Shown here in pieces: positions 34,013-45,125 of a stretch of DNA of 64,000 nucleotides. This stretch comes from Phytophthora sp. 'mugwort' (taxonomy: Eukaryota; Oomycota; Peronosporomycetes; Peronosporales; Peronosporaceae): the NCBI GenBank assembly GCA_033558025.1, contig JAUCEF010000005.1, positions 5,022,001-5,086,000 on the forward strand, read 5' to 3'. The notes under the pieces are model-generated. The model saw nothing but the letters and a program-made list of their open reading frames with translations, did no database searches and was not told the origin of the DNA. The position numbers were made by a program, and so were the translations under genes. How positions within the stretch are numbered: the stretch's first letter is position 1; the number at the start of each line of letters is the position of its first letter.

Positions 34013-34619
34013 TTAAGTAAAACGCGGTGCAGCTAGCTGTACAACAAAACGGATTAATATCTTCATCTATAGGTGCTGCGGGCAATAAACAGATCCTTAT
34101 ACCTTATGCCTTTTAGAGTGAGTAGCAATACAGCAACGCACGTGCCCGACCAAATTTCGCAAGATCAGCGCCACGCATCCCCGACAAGAGCGGCCCCGCG
34201 GTACCAGCAGCATTCACAGCTTGTTCACGCCCTGTCCAACGACCTACGTAGTGCTTTCGCACCAATAGCAGTACAAGTGCGGCGGCGGCGCAGCAGCAGT
34301 AGCGTCCCGAACTTACCAGCGCTGGCCCCGCGCGCACTGCAGACACGACGAGAGTGACCGCGCGCTAGCAGCAGCATGTACAGCTGTTCATGACTGGTTC
34401 AGCGTCCTACGCAGCGCATTCACATACAGCAGAATTAGCACGTCGATGCCGCGACCAGTAATGGTGTCCGTAAATTCACCGGTGTCGGCCGCGCGCTGTT
34501 CCATAAATGAAATTCTGATTGAAGGAATAGTTTTTGGCGGGCTTTTACTTGAATATTTGCAGAGAGTGTAAGAGAACTTACGATTGGCAGAAGAAGAAAA
34601 AATCTCCTGTTTACTTACT

Positions 34620-34859
34620 GTTTTATGTTATATTTACAATGGGTCGGTTAATTGACGAGTAACGGACATAATATGTTTAGTACTAATAGTAGTGCTTAAT
34701 ATGTAGTAATTGTACAGCTCTAAATATACTATTAATTATGTAGTATGTATAGTACTGCTCATTACTACCAGATTACGCACTACTATTAGTACTAAAAATA
34801 CTGTCTTTTGTCCTTAACCCCGTCAATTTAACCGACCCTTTGAAAATATAACATAAAAC
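34620..34859. repeat. fold-back element with arms of about 95 bp
   Basis: The left arm (TTTTATGTTATATTT, GGGTCGGTTAATTGACG, AGTACTAATAGTAGTGC) returns as its reverse complement at 34777-34859 (GCACTACTATTAGTACT, GTCAATTTAACCGACCC, ATATAACATAAAA). The centre is itself AT-rich and partly palindromic. It looks like a MITE; no target duplication could be fixed. Confidence 0.75.
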
Positions 34860-36620
34860 ACACAATTTAATGTGCATATTGATACTGTAATATTGTAATC
34901 AGTCCCTACAGTGCGTTTTTTTGTACGTTTGGCGTTAATTCGATTTTCCCGTCGCGGCTGCGCCGGCACCGCTGGCGGATCGCTTGCTCGCCGGTCGTCT
35001 GGCAGCCATATCGACCGATAATCGTGTGTGAAAACGATCTTTCCTTAAAAATACCAGTCGGCCGCGCGCGCTCACTTCGCTTTTCTCGCCGGCAGGGCGT
35101 GATACTGCTGCGCTAGCTGCGCAGCGTCGTGCACATGTGCTTTCTTTCGGGCTCTCTAATGCGAGTGCTCTATCGCTTCGGCTAGGCGACGTGCAAGCAG
35201 AAATGGCTACGACTCGAATGGACTACTGCGAGCGCATGACGAAGGTGAGAGGTGCTGCATGCGGCTTGCTACTGCATTGTGGTTTGCTATTGGCTTGGAA
35301 GAGCCGCTCTAACGCTTCGCTCGTGTTGGCTATAGGAAGCGAATTTAGCTCTACTGTACGCAGCTTTGATTTAGAGTGCTCAATTGGAAGGAAGCTCCAA
35401 GCCTCGAACAACCGCAATTTTTTATTCAAGTTGATCCTGAAGCTTGCGAGATGAAGCAAGCTGGTGGTTGCGGCCATGCGGCTACGTACCGCTAGTGCTC
35501 TGCATGCCAATGCTGCGCTGCGAACAAGTGGCAACGCTGCTGCGACGGTGCACTCGCCTCAAGATCGTCAATCGCCCCGCTGTCGCGCGTGTCGTGCCGA
35601 GTATTGTCGTGCATACAGACGCTCGTCAGTCGCAACCAGATAAGAGATAGAGCGCAACGACGGTATTAGGCAGCCGAGCAGCATGTTATTTATAAGTACA
35701 CTGTAGTATTAGCTAGGCTTATCCACTTCGCCACGGCGTCGCGGCGCAACAAGGCTAGCATCGTGCAAATACACTCTATGCTTGCAGAGTAGGGCGCCGA
35801 TCTTTTTCTCCCCATCGGGGACTGCATCTTCAACAATCCAGCTCAATTGCGCCGCCTTCGCGCTGAAGGGCAGCAATGCAACGAGCGAGCATATTCGGGT
35901 CGATCTCCTGCAGGGCAAGAAGCATCATGCTTCGGGAGACTTTGCTTCGAACAGGCGCCATCAATCATTTGCCACGCACGTCGAAGTGGCGGGAGGGATG
36001 TGCCGTGGGACTGGCCGCTTGGGGTGAAAGATTCGACGCCTGATTTCGGACTTAGGCAGGTGTCCCTTACAAAAACCTAGTAAAATGATGGGTTCGATCC
36101 AACGACAAGTCCCTCGCGACAAGAACTCCCTTGGAACACGAGCCAAAACGCATAACATATGTATGTTGCCCGGCCACGTGGCCTCCAAGTGGAAGCCACC
36201 ACGCGCTCGACAACACCACTCGTGTTACACGAGGCGCCTTGTTTTTGCTTCATGCGCAAGGGCGGGCACCCTCGTAGCGGCCAGAGGCGACTATTCCTTC
36301 CGACCTTGTCAGCGTTTTTCTAAACTGTACAATCAGTGAATGTACTCGACCCAGCCTTCTCGCCGAGCTGGCCGCATCAATGCGCTGTTTCGATTGAAAA
36401 CCTGATTCGCAGCCGTTGAAAGTTTGCGTGCGTAGCGAATAAAACTTGACATTTTATGTAGGTAGACTTGCGTTTTGTATGCGAAATGCAAACAGGCGTT
36501 CGAATAGGAGAGGGACGTCACTATTCCCTCTGTCACTAATCTGAATCTTACAAAACCCAAGTCTGTCACTAAATCGAGACGCCACCCAATGCGATCCTTT
36601 CGTTCCCCCTTGGCGTCCAC
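34860..36620. other. upstream region of the UGP/PGM gene, no gene recognised
   Basis: Short frames on both strands (up to 105 codons at 35137-35454) have no recognisable motif. I found no tRNA or transposon feature here; the stretch between 36330 and 36620 probably contains upstream control sequence for the gene that starts at 36727. Confidence 0.35.
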
Positions 36621-36637
36621 GATCATTTCCAAATTTG
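36621..36637 (+). promoter_or_regulatory. oomycete initiator (Inr plus FPR) core promoter
   Basis: TCATTTCCAAATTT at 36623-36636 matches the oomycete core promoter consensus TCATTYYNCAWTTT at 13 of 14 positions. It lies 91 bases before ATG 36727, which gives a typical short 5' leader. It also shows that the open frame upstream (ATG 36589) is not translated, because it would precede the transcription start. Confidence 0.75.
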
Positions 36638-36726
36638 GAACATCGAGCGCAAAGACGAAGATCTTCGGCTGGAAGTTCCCTTTACCGGCGCTGCGTGGTC
36701 GTCCTAACCCCAGCAACAACTCAAGC

Positions 36727-39700
36727 ATGGCGCAATTCGACGCGTTCCGCGCCAAGATGCAGGCTGCAGGCCTGTCAACCGAGGCCATCAAGGCGTTCGA
36801 GTACTCGTACGACGCTCTCGTGAGCGGCGAGACGGGCATGATCGCCGAAAGTTCCATCAAGCCTTCTGACAATCTGCCTTACCTGGAGAACAAAGCCGAT
36901 AGCATCCGCGAGTCCGTCAAGGCTGACCCGGCCCTGCTTAAGGAGACGGTTGTACTCAAGCTGAATGGCGGTTTGGGCACCAGCATGGGCCTGGACAAGG
37001 CCAAGTCCCTACTGACTGTCAAAGGCGACGACACCTTTTTGGACATCATGGCCAAGCAGGTGACGGAGCTGCGCGCCACGCACAAGTCTCACGTGCGCTT
37101 CGTGCTCATGAACAGTTTCAGCACGAGCGCCGACACCGTCGAGTACCTGCAGAAGTACCCGGAGCTAGTCGAGGACGAGACCCTGGAGCTGCTGCAGAAC
37201 AAGGTTCCCAAGGTCAACGCGGCTACCATGGAGCCGGCCTCGTACCCTGCCAACCCCTCCAAGGAATGGTGCCCACCTGGACACGGTGACTTGTACGCGT
37301 CGCTTGCCGGATCGGGTAAGCTTGACAAGCTGGTCGCCGACGGCGTCAAGTATATGTTCGTTTCCAACTCGGACAACTTGGGTGCCACCCTTGATCTGGA
37401 CCTGCTGACGTACTTCGCGCAGTCTGGCAAGCCGTTCCTCATGGAGTGCTGCGAGCGCACGGAGAACGACAAGAAAGGTGGTCACCTGGCAGAGCGTATT
37501 GCTGACGGGCGTCTTATCCTTCGTGAGTCTGCTCAGTGCGCTGACGAGGACGAGAAGGAGTTCCAGAACATCACCAAGCACCGTTACTTCAACACGAACA
37601 ACCTGTGGATCCGTCTGGACAAGCTCCAGGAGGAGCTGAAGAAGCAGGGCGGCGTCATTCGCCTGCCTATGATCAAGAACTCAAAGACCGTGGACCCCAA
37701 GGACTCGAGCTCGACCCCTGTGTTCCAGCTGGAGACGGCTATGGGCGCCGCCATTGAGTGCTTTGACGGCGCTGGCGCCGTGTGCGTGCCGCGCACGCGT
37801 TTCGCTCCCGTGAAGAAGTGCGATGACCTGATCCTGCTGCGTTCAGACGCGTACGTGATCACGGAGGACTACCGCCCCGTCATTGCCCCTGAGCGTGAAG
37901 GTGTGGCCCCCATCGTGTCTCTGGACTCGAAGAACTTCAAGCTGGTGCAGCAGCTCGAGGCTGCGGTGCGTGGCAACGTGCCGTCGCTGGTCAAGTGTGA
38001 CCGCCTGAAAATCACGGGCAATGTTGGCTTCGCGCAGGGCGTTGTGTTCGAGGGCTCGGTGGAGGTCGTGAACAAGAGCTCGGAGCAAAAGACCGTTCTG
38101 CCTGGCACGTACAAGGACACGACGGTGGACCTGACTGAGCAGAAGGGTCTTGGTAAGCTTAAAACGTCGACCGTGAAGACAACCCCGTTCCAGGACCAGA
38201 AGCCTGGTACCTCAGGTCTTCGTAAGAAGACCAAGACGTTCATGAGCGACAACTATCTCCAGAACTTCGTGGCGTCGACGTTCGATGCCCTTCCGGCTAA
38301 GGATTTGAACGGCGGCACCCTGGTCGTGTCCGGTGATGGCCGTTATTTCAACAAGGAGGCTATCCAAATCATTATTAAAATGGCTGTTGCGTACGGTGTT
38401 GACCGCCTGTGGATTGGCAAGGACGGTCTGCTGAGTACACCCTGTGTGTCGGCTGTTGTTCGTGAGCGCGAGGGTGGCAGTGTCGCTTTTGGTGCTTTCA
38501 TCTTGACGGCCAGCCACAACCCTGGTGGCCCGAATGAGGACTTTGGTGTCAAGTACAACTGCGAGAACGGTGGCCCCGCTCCGGAGAAGGTGACGAACGA
38601 AATCTTCGCGCTGTCGAAGGCGATCACGTCGTACAAGATCGCTGCGGACTTCCCCGCCATTGACATTGGCAAGATCGGCACGACCACAGTCGACGCTGAC
38701 GATGGTAGCCGTACCGTCACGATTGAAGTGTTTGACTCGGCTCACCACCACGTAAGCATGCTGAAGCAGATCTTTGACTTCCACGCCATCAAGAAGCTGG
38801 TATCTCGCCCGGACTTTACATTCGTGGTGGATGCTATGTCCGGGGTGAACGGCCCGTACGCTCGCCGCGTATTTGTCGAGGAGTTAGGATGCGACGAGTC
38901 ATGCTTGCAGAACGCCACTCCTCTAGAGGACTTCAATGGCAGTCACGCTGACCCAAACTTGACGTACGCCAAGGCCCTCATTAAGGTCATGGGTGTGGAT
39001 GCCAAGGGCATGCCCGTATTCGGCCAGGAGCAGGAGCCGCCTTCGTTTGGAGCCGCTTGGGATGGTGATGCTGACCGTAACATGATCTTGGGCATGCGCT
39101 TCTTCGTGACGCCTTCGGACTCGCTTGCCATCATCGCTGCTAACTGCACGGTTATCCCGTTCTTCAAGAACGGCCTTCGCGGTGTGGCTCGTTCTATGCC
39201 TACCAGCGGTGCCGTGGACCTTGTCGCCAAGAAGCTGAACGTACCTTTCTTCGAGGTGCCGACTGGTTGGAAGTTCTTCGGTAACCTGATGGACTCGCAC
39301 GTCGTGTTCGGCAAGGAGGACTACACCCCGTTTATCTGCGGTGAGGAGAGCTTCGGCACGGGCTCGAACCACATTCGTGAGAAGGACGGCATGTGGGCGG
39401 TGTTGAGTTGGTTGTCGATCCTGGCTTCGAAGCAGGTGGAAGGTGCCCCACTGGTGACGGTGGAGGACATTGTCCGCGATCACTGGAAGAAGTTTGGCCG
39501 CAACTACTACTGCCGCTATGACTATGAGAATGTGGACAAGGCCGCGGCCGAAGGTATGTTCGCCGACATGACCAAGTTTGACGGTGTCGTTGGCAAGGAG
39601 ATTAACGGGTTCAAGATCGAGAAGGCCGACGAGTTCGAGTATGTAGACCCCGTGGATGGCAGCGTATCGTCGCACCAGGGCATCCGTTTCCTGTTCGAGG

Positions 39701-39903
39701 GAGGCTCGCGTGTTGTGTTCCGGCTGTCGGGTACGGGCGTTGCTGGCGCGACCATCCGTATGTATGTCGAGAAGTACGAGGAGGCCACGGGTAACCTGGA
39801 CCAGAGCGCCGCAGCGGCGCTGGAGAAGCTGATTGAGGTGGGTCTGCAGCTGTCGGACCTTGAGAAGAAGACTGGGCGCATGGCCCCCACGGTCATCACC
39901 TAA
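36727..39903 (+). CDS. UDP-glucose pyrophosphorylase / phosphoglucomutase fusion
   Basis: An intronless gene of 1058 aa from ATG 36727 (context AGCATGG). Residues 1 to about 480 are a UTP-glucose-1-phosphate uridylyltransferase: LKLNGGLGTSMGLDKAKSLL (77-96), GHGDLYASL, FVSNSDNLGATLD and KKGGHLAER. From about 510 a phosphoglucomutase follows: phosphoserine loop TASHNPGG with Ser596, metal loop DGDADRN at 779, sugar loop CGEESFGTGSNH and phosphate loop RLSGTGVAGATIR. All catalytic motifs are intact. The fused enzyme would convert glucose-6-phosphate to glucose-1-phosphate and on to UDP-glucose, the precursor of the beta-glucans and cellulose of the wall and of mycolaminarin storage. This fusion is known in stramenopiles. 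The frame is open 46 codons further upstream, but the initiator at 36623 argues against that start. Confidence 0.96.
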   Translation: MAQFDAFRAKMQAAGLSTEAIKAFEYSYDALVSGETGMIAESSIKPSDNLPYLENKADSIRESVKADPALLKETVVLKLNGGLGTSMGLDKAKSLLTVKGDDTFLDIMAKQVTELRATHKSHVRFVLMNSFSTSADTVEYLQKYPELVEDETLELLQNKVPKVNAATMEPASYPANPSKEWCPPGHGDLYASLAGSGKLDKLVADGVKYMFVSNSDNLGATLDLDLLTYFAQSGKPFLMECCERTENDKKGGHLAERIADGRLILRESAQCADEDEKEFQNITKHRYFNTNNLWIRLDKLQEELKKQGGVIRLPMIKNSKTVDPKDSSSTPVFQLETAMGAAIECFDGAGAVCVPRTRFAPVKKCDDLILLRSDAYVITEDYRPVIAPEREGVAPIVSLDSKNFKLVQQLEAAVRGNVPSLVKCDRLKITGNVGFAQGVVFEGSVEVVNKSSEQKTVLPGTYKDTTVDLTEQKGLGKLKTSTVKTTPFQDQKPGTSGLRKKTKTFMSDNYLQNFVASTFDALPAKDLNGGTLVVSGDGRYFNKEAIQIIIKMAVAYGVDRLWIGKDGLLSTPCVSAVVREREGGSVAFGAFILTASHNPGGPNEDFGVKYNCENGGPAPEKVTNEIFALSKAITSYKIAADFPAIDIGKIGTTTVDADDGSRTVTIEVFDSAHHHVSMLKQIFDFHAIKKLVSRPDFTFVVDAMSGVNGPYARRVFVEELGCDESCLQNATPLEDFNGSHADPNLTYAKALIKVMGVDAKGMPVFGQEQEPPSFGAAWDGDADRNMILGMRFFVTPSDSLAIIAANCTVIPFFKNGLRGVARSMPTSGAVDLVAKKLNVPFFEVPTGWKFFGNLMDSHVVFGKEDYTPFICGEESFGTGSNHIREKDGMWAVLSWLSILASKQVEGAPLVTVEDIVRDHWKKFGRNYYCRYDYENVDKAAAEGMFADMTKFDGVVGKEINGFKIEKADEFEYVDPVDGSVSSHQGIRFLFEGGSRVVFRLSGTGVAGATIRMYVEKYEEATGNLDQSAAAALEKLIEVGLQLSDLEKKTGRMAPTVIT

Positions 39904-40182
39904 GGGGAGCGCGCCTTCTTCGGCTCGGTGGGCAGCTTAGGCTGAGCGGTGACGGGTATCATCATCTGCTCTCTCTGCCCTTTGTGGTGGTTGGACTGCG
40001 CTCAGATTCACTCTTGCATGTTCTAGTTACTTTGTAGTCAATGTCGCCACCATTGAGCAGTAGCAAGTTTACAAAAATAGCAAACCACATGAAAGCAAAA
40101 TCGTGAAGTTTTTGATGGAAATCCACGAAATCACAAAATGTAATATTTGATGAGCAAATTCCGTGGTGTAACCAGCCAATAG

Positions 40183-40935
40183 TTATTCTGCATCACCATG
40201 CCTGTGCTGTTCGTGAAGACGATCGTGCTTACGGAACTGCTGCGTCTGCTTCTTGCTAAGCCGCTTAAACAGTCGAAATTCCGCGGGTAGCTGCATCTCA
40301 GAGAACATTTGCTCCGCAAAGTAGATTCGTCGCACTCGACAGTTCGCATGAAGCTGAACGCTGATAGCATGTGCATATCGAGCTTTGTAACAGGTATGCA
40401 TGAGCTCGGCAAGGTCCAACTGCAATTGATTCCAGCCGCTGTCCAGGTGTAGAGGCAGCAGAGCGAGCTGCGCATGCACGGCGCTCTTCTTCTGGAACGT
40501 GGAGAAGCGGAAACGTCTTCTCATGCCGCGGTCGTCCATCGCGTGAGCCTCTAGCGAAACGTGCTGCTCGAGATTCTTGAGCACGAGCACTAGGTGCCGC
40601 AGCCGAATGTGCAGCGAGGCTGACGTCATCAACAGCTCTTGTTGCTGATCATCTGCTCTAAAAGGGAACCGTAACCAAGTGTGTACGAGGTTCTCAGCCG
40701 TGAGCTCCACTACGGACGACTGTATATCTTCATCGAGCACACGCCGCACATTTCCTGGCGCATCCTCGTGCTTCTCGCAGAGCTGGAGCGGTCGTGGTCT
40801 GCCATCAGTGCAACGGAGCTGCGATGATTAGAGTGCGCAAGGGGGGGGGGTAAATAGTGGGTAGGACAGGCAACGTACGCACCCGACGCTGTAGAGCAGC
40901 GAAATGAAGCCCGACTGGTATGTCTGCGCGAACAT
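40183..40935 (-). CDS. CFAP20: cilia- and flagella-associated protein 20
   Basis: Two exons: 40935-40883 and 40798-40183, separated by an 84-bp intron (GTGCGT...GGCAG), give 222 aa. The start reads MFAQTYQSGFISLLYSVG and joins to PRPLQLCEKHE, the conserved N-terminus of the Bug22/CFAP20 family. Further conserved stretches are VRRVLDEDIQSSVVEL, DDRGMRRRFRFSTFQ, DSGWNQLQLDLAEL, HANCRVRRIYFAEQ and LPAEFRLFKRL. The animal protein has about 190 residues; the extra length is a Gln/His/Arg-rich tail. CFAP20 is an inner-junction protein of axonemal doublet microtubules, so here it would serve zoospore flagella. It is convergent with the UGP/PGM gene, 280 bp apart. No lesion is seen. The frame upstream of 40935 is open but unrelated. 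Confidence 0.95.
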
Positions 40936-41136
40936 CGAAGAGATGCACAACTCGAACAAAGTCCCGCTACGCGTTAGTACACCTCTGCCGGTCCAAAGTG
41001 GTGCTAGTACAGAGCAATACGATTTTTTTACGAATTTAAAAATGAATTTTGACATTTAAAAAGGAGATTACTAAATCACAGAGCAAAGCATTGAAACCCC
41101 AGAGCAAAGCGGTGGAGCCGTTATTGACACACCCGA

Positions 41137-42320
41137 TTAGGTGCCGTATTGCATGTCTTTCGTACGCTCAGCGGCGGCCACAGCATGTTGACAATGCAGA
41201 GCCATCTTGTTAACCAGACGAAGGTCCATGCAGCTGATGTCGCGGCGAGCAGCGTCTTCCAAAATCATATGCGAGCCTCCGCATTCTGGCCACGCGGTCG
41301 AAAAGCCACCAGATCTTCGCGCGCCAACGCGAGGTCTGCCTTGATCCGCGCCCTGAGTACGCTGAAGCAACACTCAGTAGGGTTGCACATCGGCAAGTAA
41401 GGTGCTAGGCGAAGAAGCACCAGGTCGTCTTGCTCCACGACCAGGTCTTCTGTCCGGCTGTGCGCCGGTGCGTTGTCGAGAACGACCACAATCTTCTTCC
41501 CTTGAAAGTGGTCGAGGTACGTTTGCGAGGCCTTCACGTCCGCGTAGATCTCATCCAAGAAGGCCGCGTTGACGTTCATCCAGATACTGCCGCGTTCCAG
41601 TCGATGATGGACCGGTCCGAGCTCAGTTGAAAGAGCACGCTGTACCTGTTGGCTCCCTTCGACGGGGCAGCACAACTGTCGCACGCTCGCCCACTTTGGC
41701 GCGCCCCTGCGTGCGCTTGAAGTAAATGTTGAACTTTGTCTCATCGTAATACACAATGAAGTCGTCAGCTCGCATGTGGGCAAGCAGGTCTTTAGCAAAC
41801 TGCTTTCGTTTACCCTTGTTTAGATCATTGTTGCATGTTTGGGGCTCGACACACACTTAGAATATAAATTAATAATAGTAGGTACCAGCCAGATTAATAT
41901 GAATACTCTTCAAATAAAAATTATAAATTTATTTTCATCTTGTAATGTTAGTTCAGCTTACGATATACAACTTACCTGTTTCAGTGTGTATAGCATACCG
42001 ATGAGCTTGTCGGATATGGTGGACGTGGTGATGTCCACACCGAAGTCAAACAGGACCATGTTCTTCATCGCTTGCAGAGTGTAGGTGCAGTTGTCTTCTA
42101 GGTACCCCTCCAGCGCTGCCACGATCTGGGGGGGGTACTTAATGCAGGAGCCGCGGAACCCACCACGAGGCAGCGGCTCTTCGCGGCCGCTTTTGACGAT
42201 CCGACGTGCCGCCGATGGGGAGATGCCGTTGTGCGCGGCGATGAGCATCCAATCCCCGCCGACACGGCATCCCTCGAGCACGCGTGCTCGGGCAACAGCA
42301 GAGTGGGGCGGACTCGGCAT
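41137..42320 (-). pseudogene. IS630/mariner-type transposase, decayed
   Basis: Starts at 42320 with a helix-turn-helix region (WMLIAAHNGISPSAARRIVK) and a second DNA-binding part ending TLKQ. A GTAAGT follows directly, possibly an intron donor. The catalytic core continues at 41856 (DDFIVYYDETKFNIYFKR, first Asp). After a frameshift, 41798-41265 carries KKIVVVLDNAPAHSRT (second Asp) and RLAPYLPMCNPTECCFSVL with the Glu region. Frameshifts at about 41630 and 41300 inactivate it. No inverted repeats were found at its ends. It lies about 200 bp upstream of the CFAP20 start. Confidence 0.75.
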
Positions 42321-42917
42321 TCTTCTGGGCAGGGATGCTTGCGAGCACGGCGGGGCGTTATAGGGGTGGGCAGAGGGGTGACAGGGCGTGGCTTGATGGC
42401 ATGGCGGGTCGTTAAAGGACCGGGCGGGGCGAGAGAGAAGGCGTTCCGGGGGGGGGGGGGGGCAGGGCTTGAGCTGCAGCCTGAAAAAAGGAAGTGTGTC
42501 TGGCAGCCCACCGCTTTGGTCTGCTTTTTAGTATTTTTCGCAAACATACTAGAAAAATAACAAATTGTTAATTTCATTTTTTGCGCCACTTCACCGGATT
42601 GTATTGGGCTATCACCATTTTGGACCGGCAAGGTGTAGAAGGGTTAACTACATCATTACGGAGAATCCGGAATCTAATTTATAGAGGCGAAATTGTTCCG
42701 CAATGTCCGCAACAGAATAGCGGCGATCCAATTCCGCATATAAAAATTTGTATTTGATAATTTTTGACGAGTTATATGTAAGGCCTAGATAATATACGAC
42801 ACGGAATTCCGAGAAGCGGGTAGGGTTACAGATATAAGAATCCACGGCCTCTGCCAGCCTTTCCAACGGTAGAGACCATCACTCCCGAGTGGGGATGTTC
42901 GCCTACGAGAAGTCGTT

Positions 42918-45125
42918 TTGGCAAGTTGGCGCGAGTTGACCAAGCAAAGCTGGACGTATCGAAAGTTTACGGGCCTCAGCAACGACCAACGATACCTACC
43001 TCCTGGTGGGAACCTAAAGGGAACCGAAGGCGTGGACTTCTTTCTGGGTACGTGTATTAATAGGCTTTTTATGCTTGACTACACTCTAACGGTCGGTTGT
43101 TATCTAGGTGAGGTTAGCTTGCTACGCTACTACCGTCGCCAGGGGTGGCTTGCGTTTACGCAGGCCTCTTCCATTCCGACGCCAGTCGAAACTACTCTGA
43201 CGGGACATGAAGCTGCCCCGATGCAAGGCGAAGCCGTCTCGACGCCAGGTGAAGCCGTCCCGACGCCACCAGATATCGTCGGGACGCAAACGTCACTAGC
43301 GCCTGCGCCAAAATCCACACCATCAAGAAACACAAACCGTGTTGCAGCGAAAAAAAACCGCTGCACTGAAGCCAAGAGCCGCAGCGAAAGCTATACCTGG
43401 TGAAAAAGGACATACTGCTGCGAGAACATCACCAGTGCCTGCCAAGCCAGCAGGACCGCAAAGACCACGATCTGTAAGTAAAGAAGAAACACCCGCTCAA
43501 ACAAAGCGACGCCGAACAGGTAAGCTAGACTATTTTCCAATCCGTAACTTACATGATACTAACATATCTGTTACGGAATATTCAGTTCCGCTTGTTCAAG
43601 ATACGTACTCAGTGATCCGGCGGGTACTCTACAGGCAATTACAGAAGTTCCGGACAATCCTGAATTGGCAACCACGGAGGCTGTGAATTCGTCACGAGCT
43701 ATAAATGGTGAACCAGCCGGAATTCCGCTCGACGATTTTGATTCTGATAGCTTTGTACATGCTCTAAGGCGGGACCGGTTTTTAGACACAACTGATCCCG
43801 ACGACCTCAACATGGGAGATGAAAATTGGCTTCTTGGATTAGATTCCGACGCAGAGGGCGATGAAGGCTAAACCCTGCTGGACGAGAATGGTGTCGAAGA
43901 CGATCCAATTTCAGACTTAGCCGTGACCGACGAAAGTGACGACGACGTGGGGAGTGAATGTGATGAAGTGCCTGTGGAATTAGGCCTGGTCAGAGATGAC
44001 TTGGACATACTGCGGTCCAGCGAATTGGAAGTGTTTGACGAATATCGGTCAAATGAAGTTCATCACGATGCGTCACCCCTCTACGACGGTCCGTTCGGCC
44101 CGACTCGAGATTCTCTAAGCTAGAACTCGCTAGCGATCTTCTACTTCTCTTTCCAAAGGAGCTCTGGTGGATGATAGCAACTGAGACGAACAAGTTCCGC
44201 TTGGACAGCATCAACACGATAGCGCAGCAGATGCGCGTAAATGCATGCCGGCGTCGTGATAGAGTTCCGTCCACAATAGTATTGACCGTTGAGGAGTACA
44301 AGGCAAAACTGGCTCGGAAGACCACGATCTAACCGCATGAGATTGTTTGGTTCATTGGTTTACTGATTGCACACGCGCTGGAGCCACATCGAGAAAGTTT
44401 GAGCCAGCACTGGATTACAAGGGTGAGGGAGCGTTGTCGCGCGGCACGTTTGGGCAGTTCTTGAGTCGTGACCGGTTTCACGACATAGTGCGATACCGCC
44501 ACTTCAACGACTACGACAAAAAGCTGATAGTGGCGGTAGAGCATTCAGGATCCCCCTCTAATTTAGGCTTTGCAGAAGACATTTCGTTCGCGGGTATCGA
44601 CTTGGCGCGCACATTTCATTCGACGAAGGGATGGATGGTGCCGATGCGCCAGTACATGCCAGCGAAGCCCAACAAGTGGGGCGCCAAGTTTACTTGACCT
44701 GTTGCGCCGATACCGCGTACTGCTCCTCGTGCGAATTACAGCTATTACGGATGTCCGACTTACGAGATGGATATCCGTAGTATCTCTTTTCTTATCCCAG
44801 TCAATCCATTATGTGTTCTGTATGAGCCGTGCGTTTTTGAAGACAGCACTAAAGAATGTGTTGTTCTGCCTAGGCTGGAGATATATTGCGGGAAAGCCAA
44901 TGATGACTAAGATACTGTCGCACAGCGAGCAGTGATCAAGAATATTACACAAGTGCTACGAGGACAACCGCCACAACGACTAATATGCACTGACAACTTT
45001 TATACATCAATCCCGCTGTCCCACAAACTACTTAGCATGGGCACGCTCACGTGGGGATCATCCGGAAGAACCGCAAAGGATGGTGTTTGGTCATTAAGTT
45101 CAAGCAGAAGAAGCGGCCCAAAGTC
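42918..45125 (+). pseudogene. piggyBac-type transposase, multiply broken
   Basis: The N-terminus (MASWRELTKQSWTYRKFTGL, then GTEGVDFFLG) is the one common in oomycete piggyBac proteins. A basic/Pro-rich linker and an acidic region (43665-44123) follow. The DDE_Tnp_1_7 core starts near 44140 (EEYKAKLARKTT, EIVWFIGLLIAHALEPHRES, RGTFGQFLSRDRFHDIVRY) and contains PMRQYMPAKPNKWG. The second catalytic Asp is in LICTDNFYTSIPLSHKL. Stops at 43871, 44123, 44331 and several frameshifts are present. The gene breaks off at about 45125 inside a KRPKS segment, where sequence of the Maverick fibre gene begins in the same frame. Confidence 0.8.

Noticed and set aside
35137..35454. A 105-codon plus-strand frame as a possible small secreted protein or effector
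   Set aside because: No signal peptide at the start, no RXLR or LFLAK motif, and it begins in repeat-like sequence.
36080..36115. A B-box-like GGTTCGATCC suggesting a tRNA
   Set aside because: No A box at suitable distance and no acceptor or anticodon stem could be formed.
36333..36872. A 179-codon minus-strand frame over the UGP/PGM promoter and start
   Set aside because: It is antisense to the conserved N-terminus of the enzyme and covers the initiator; composition follows the codon bias of the other strand and no motif is seen.
38923..39675. Long minus-strand frames under the UGP/PGM gene
   Set aside because: Shadows of the phosphoglucomutase part; no family pattern.
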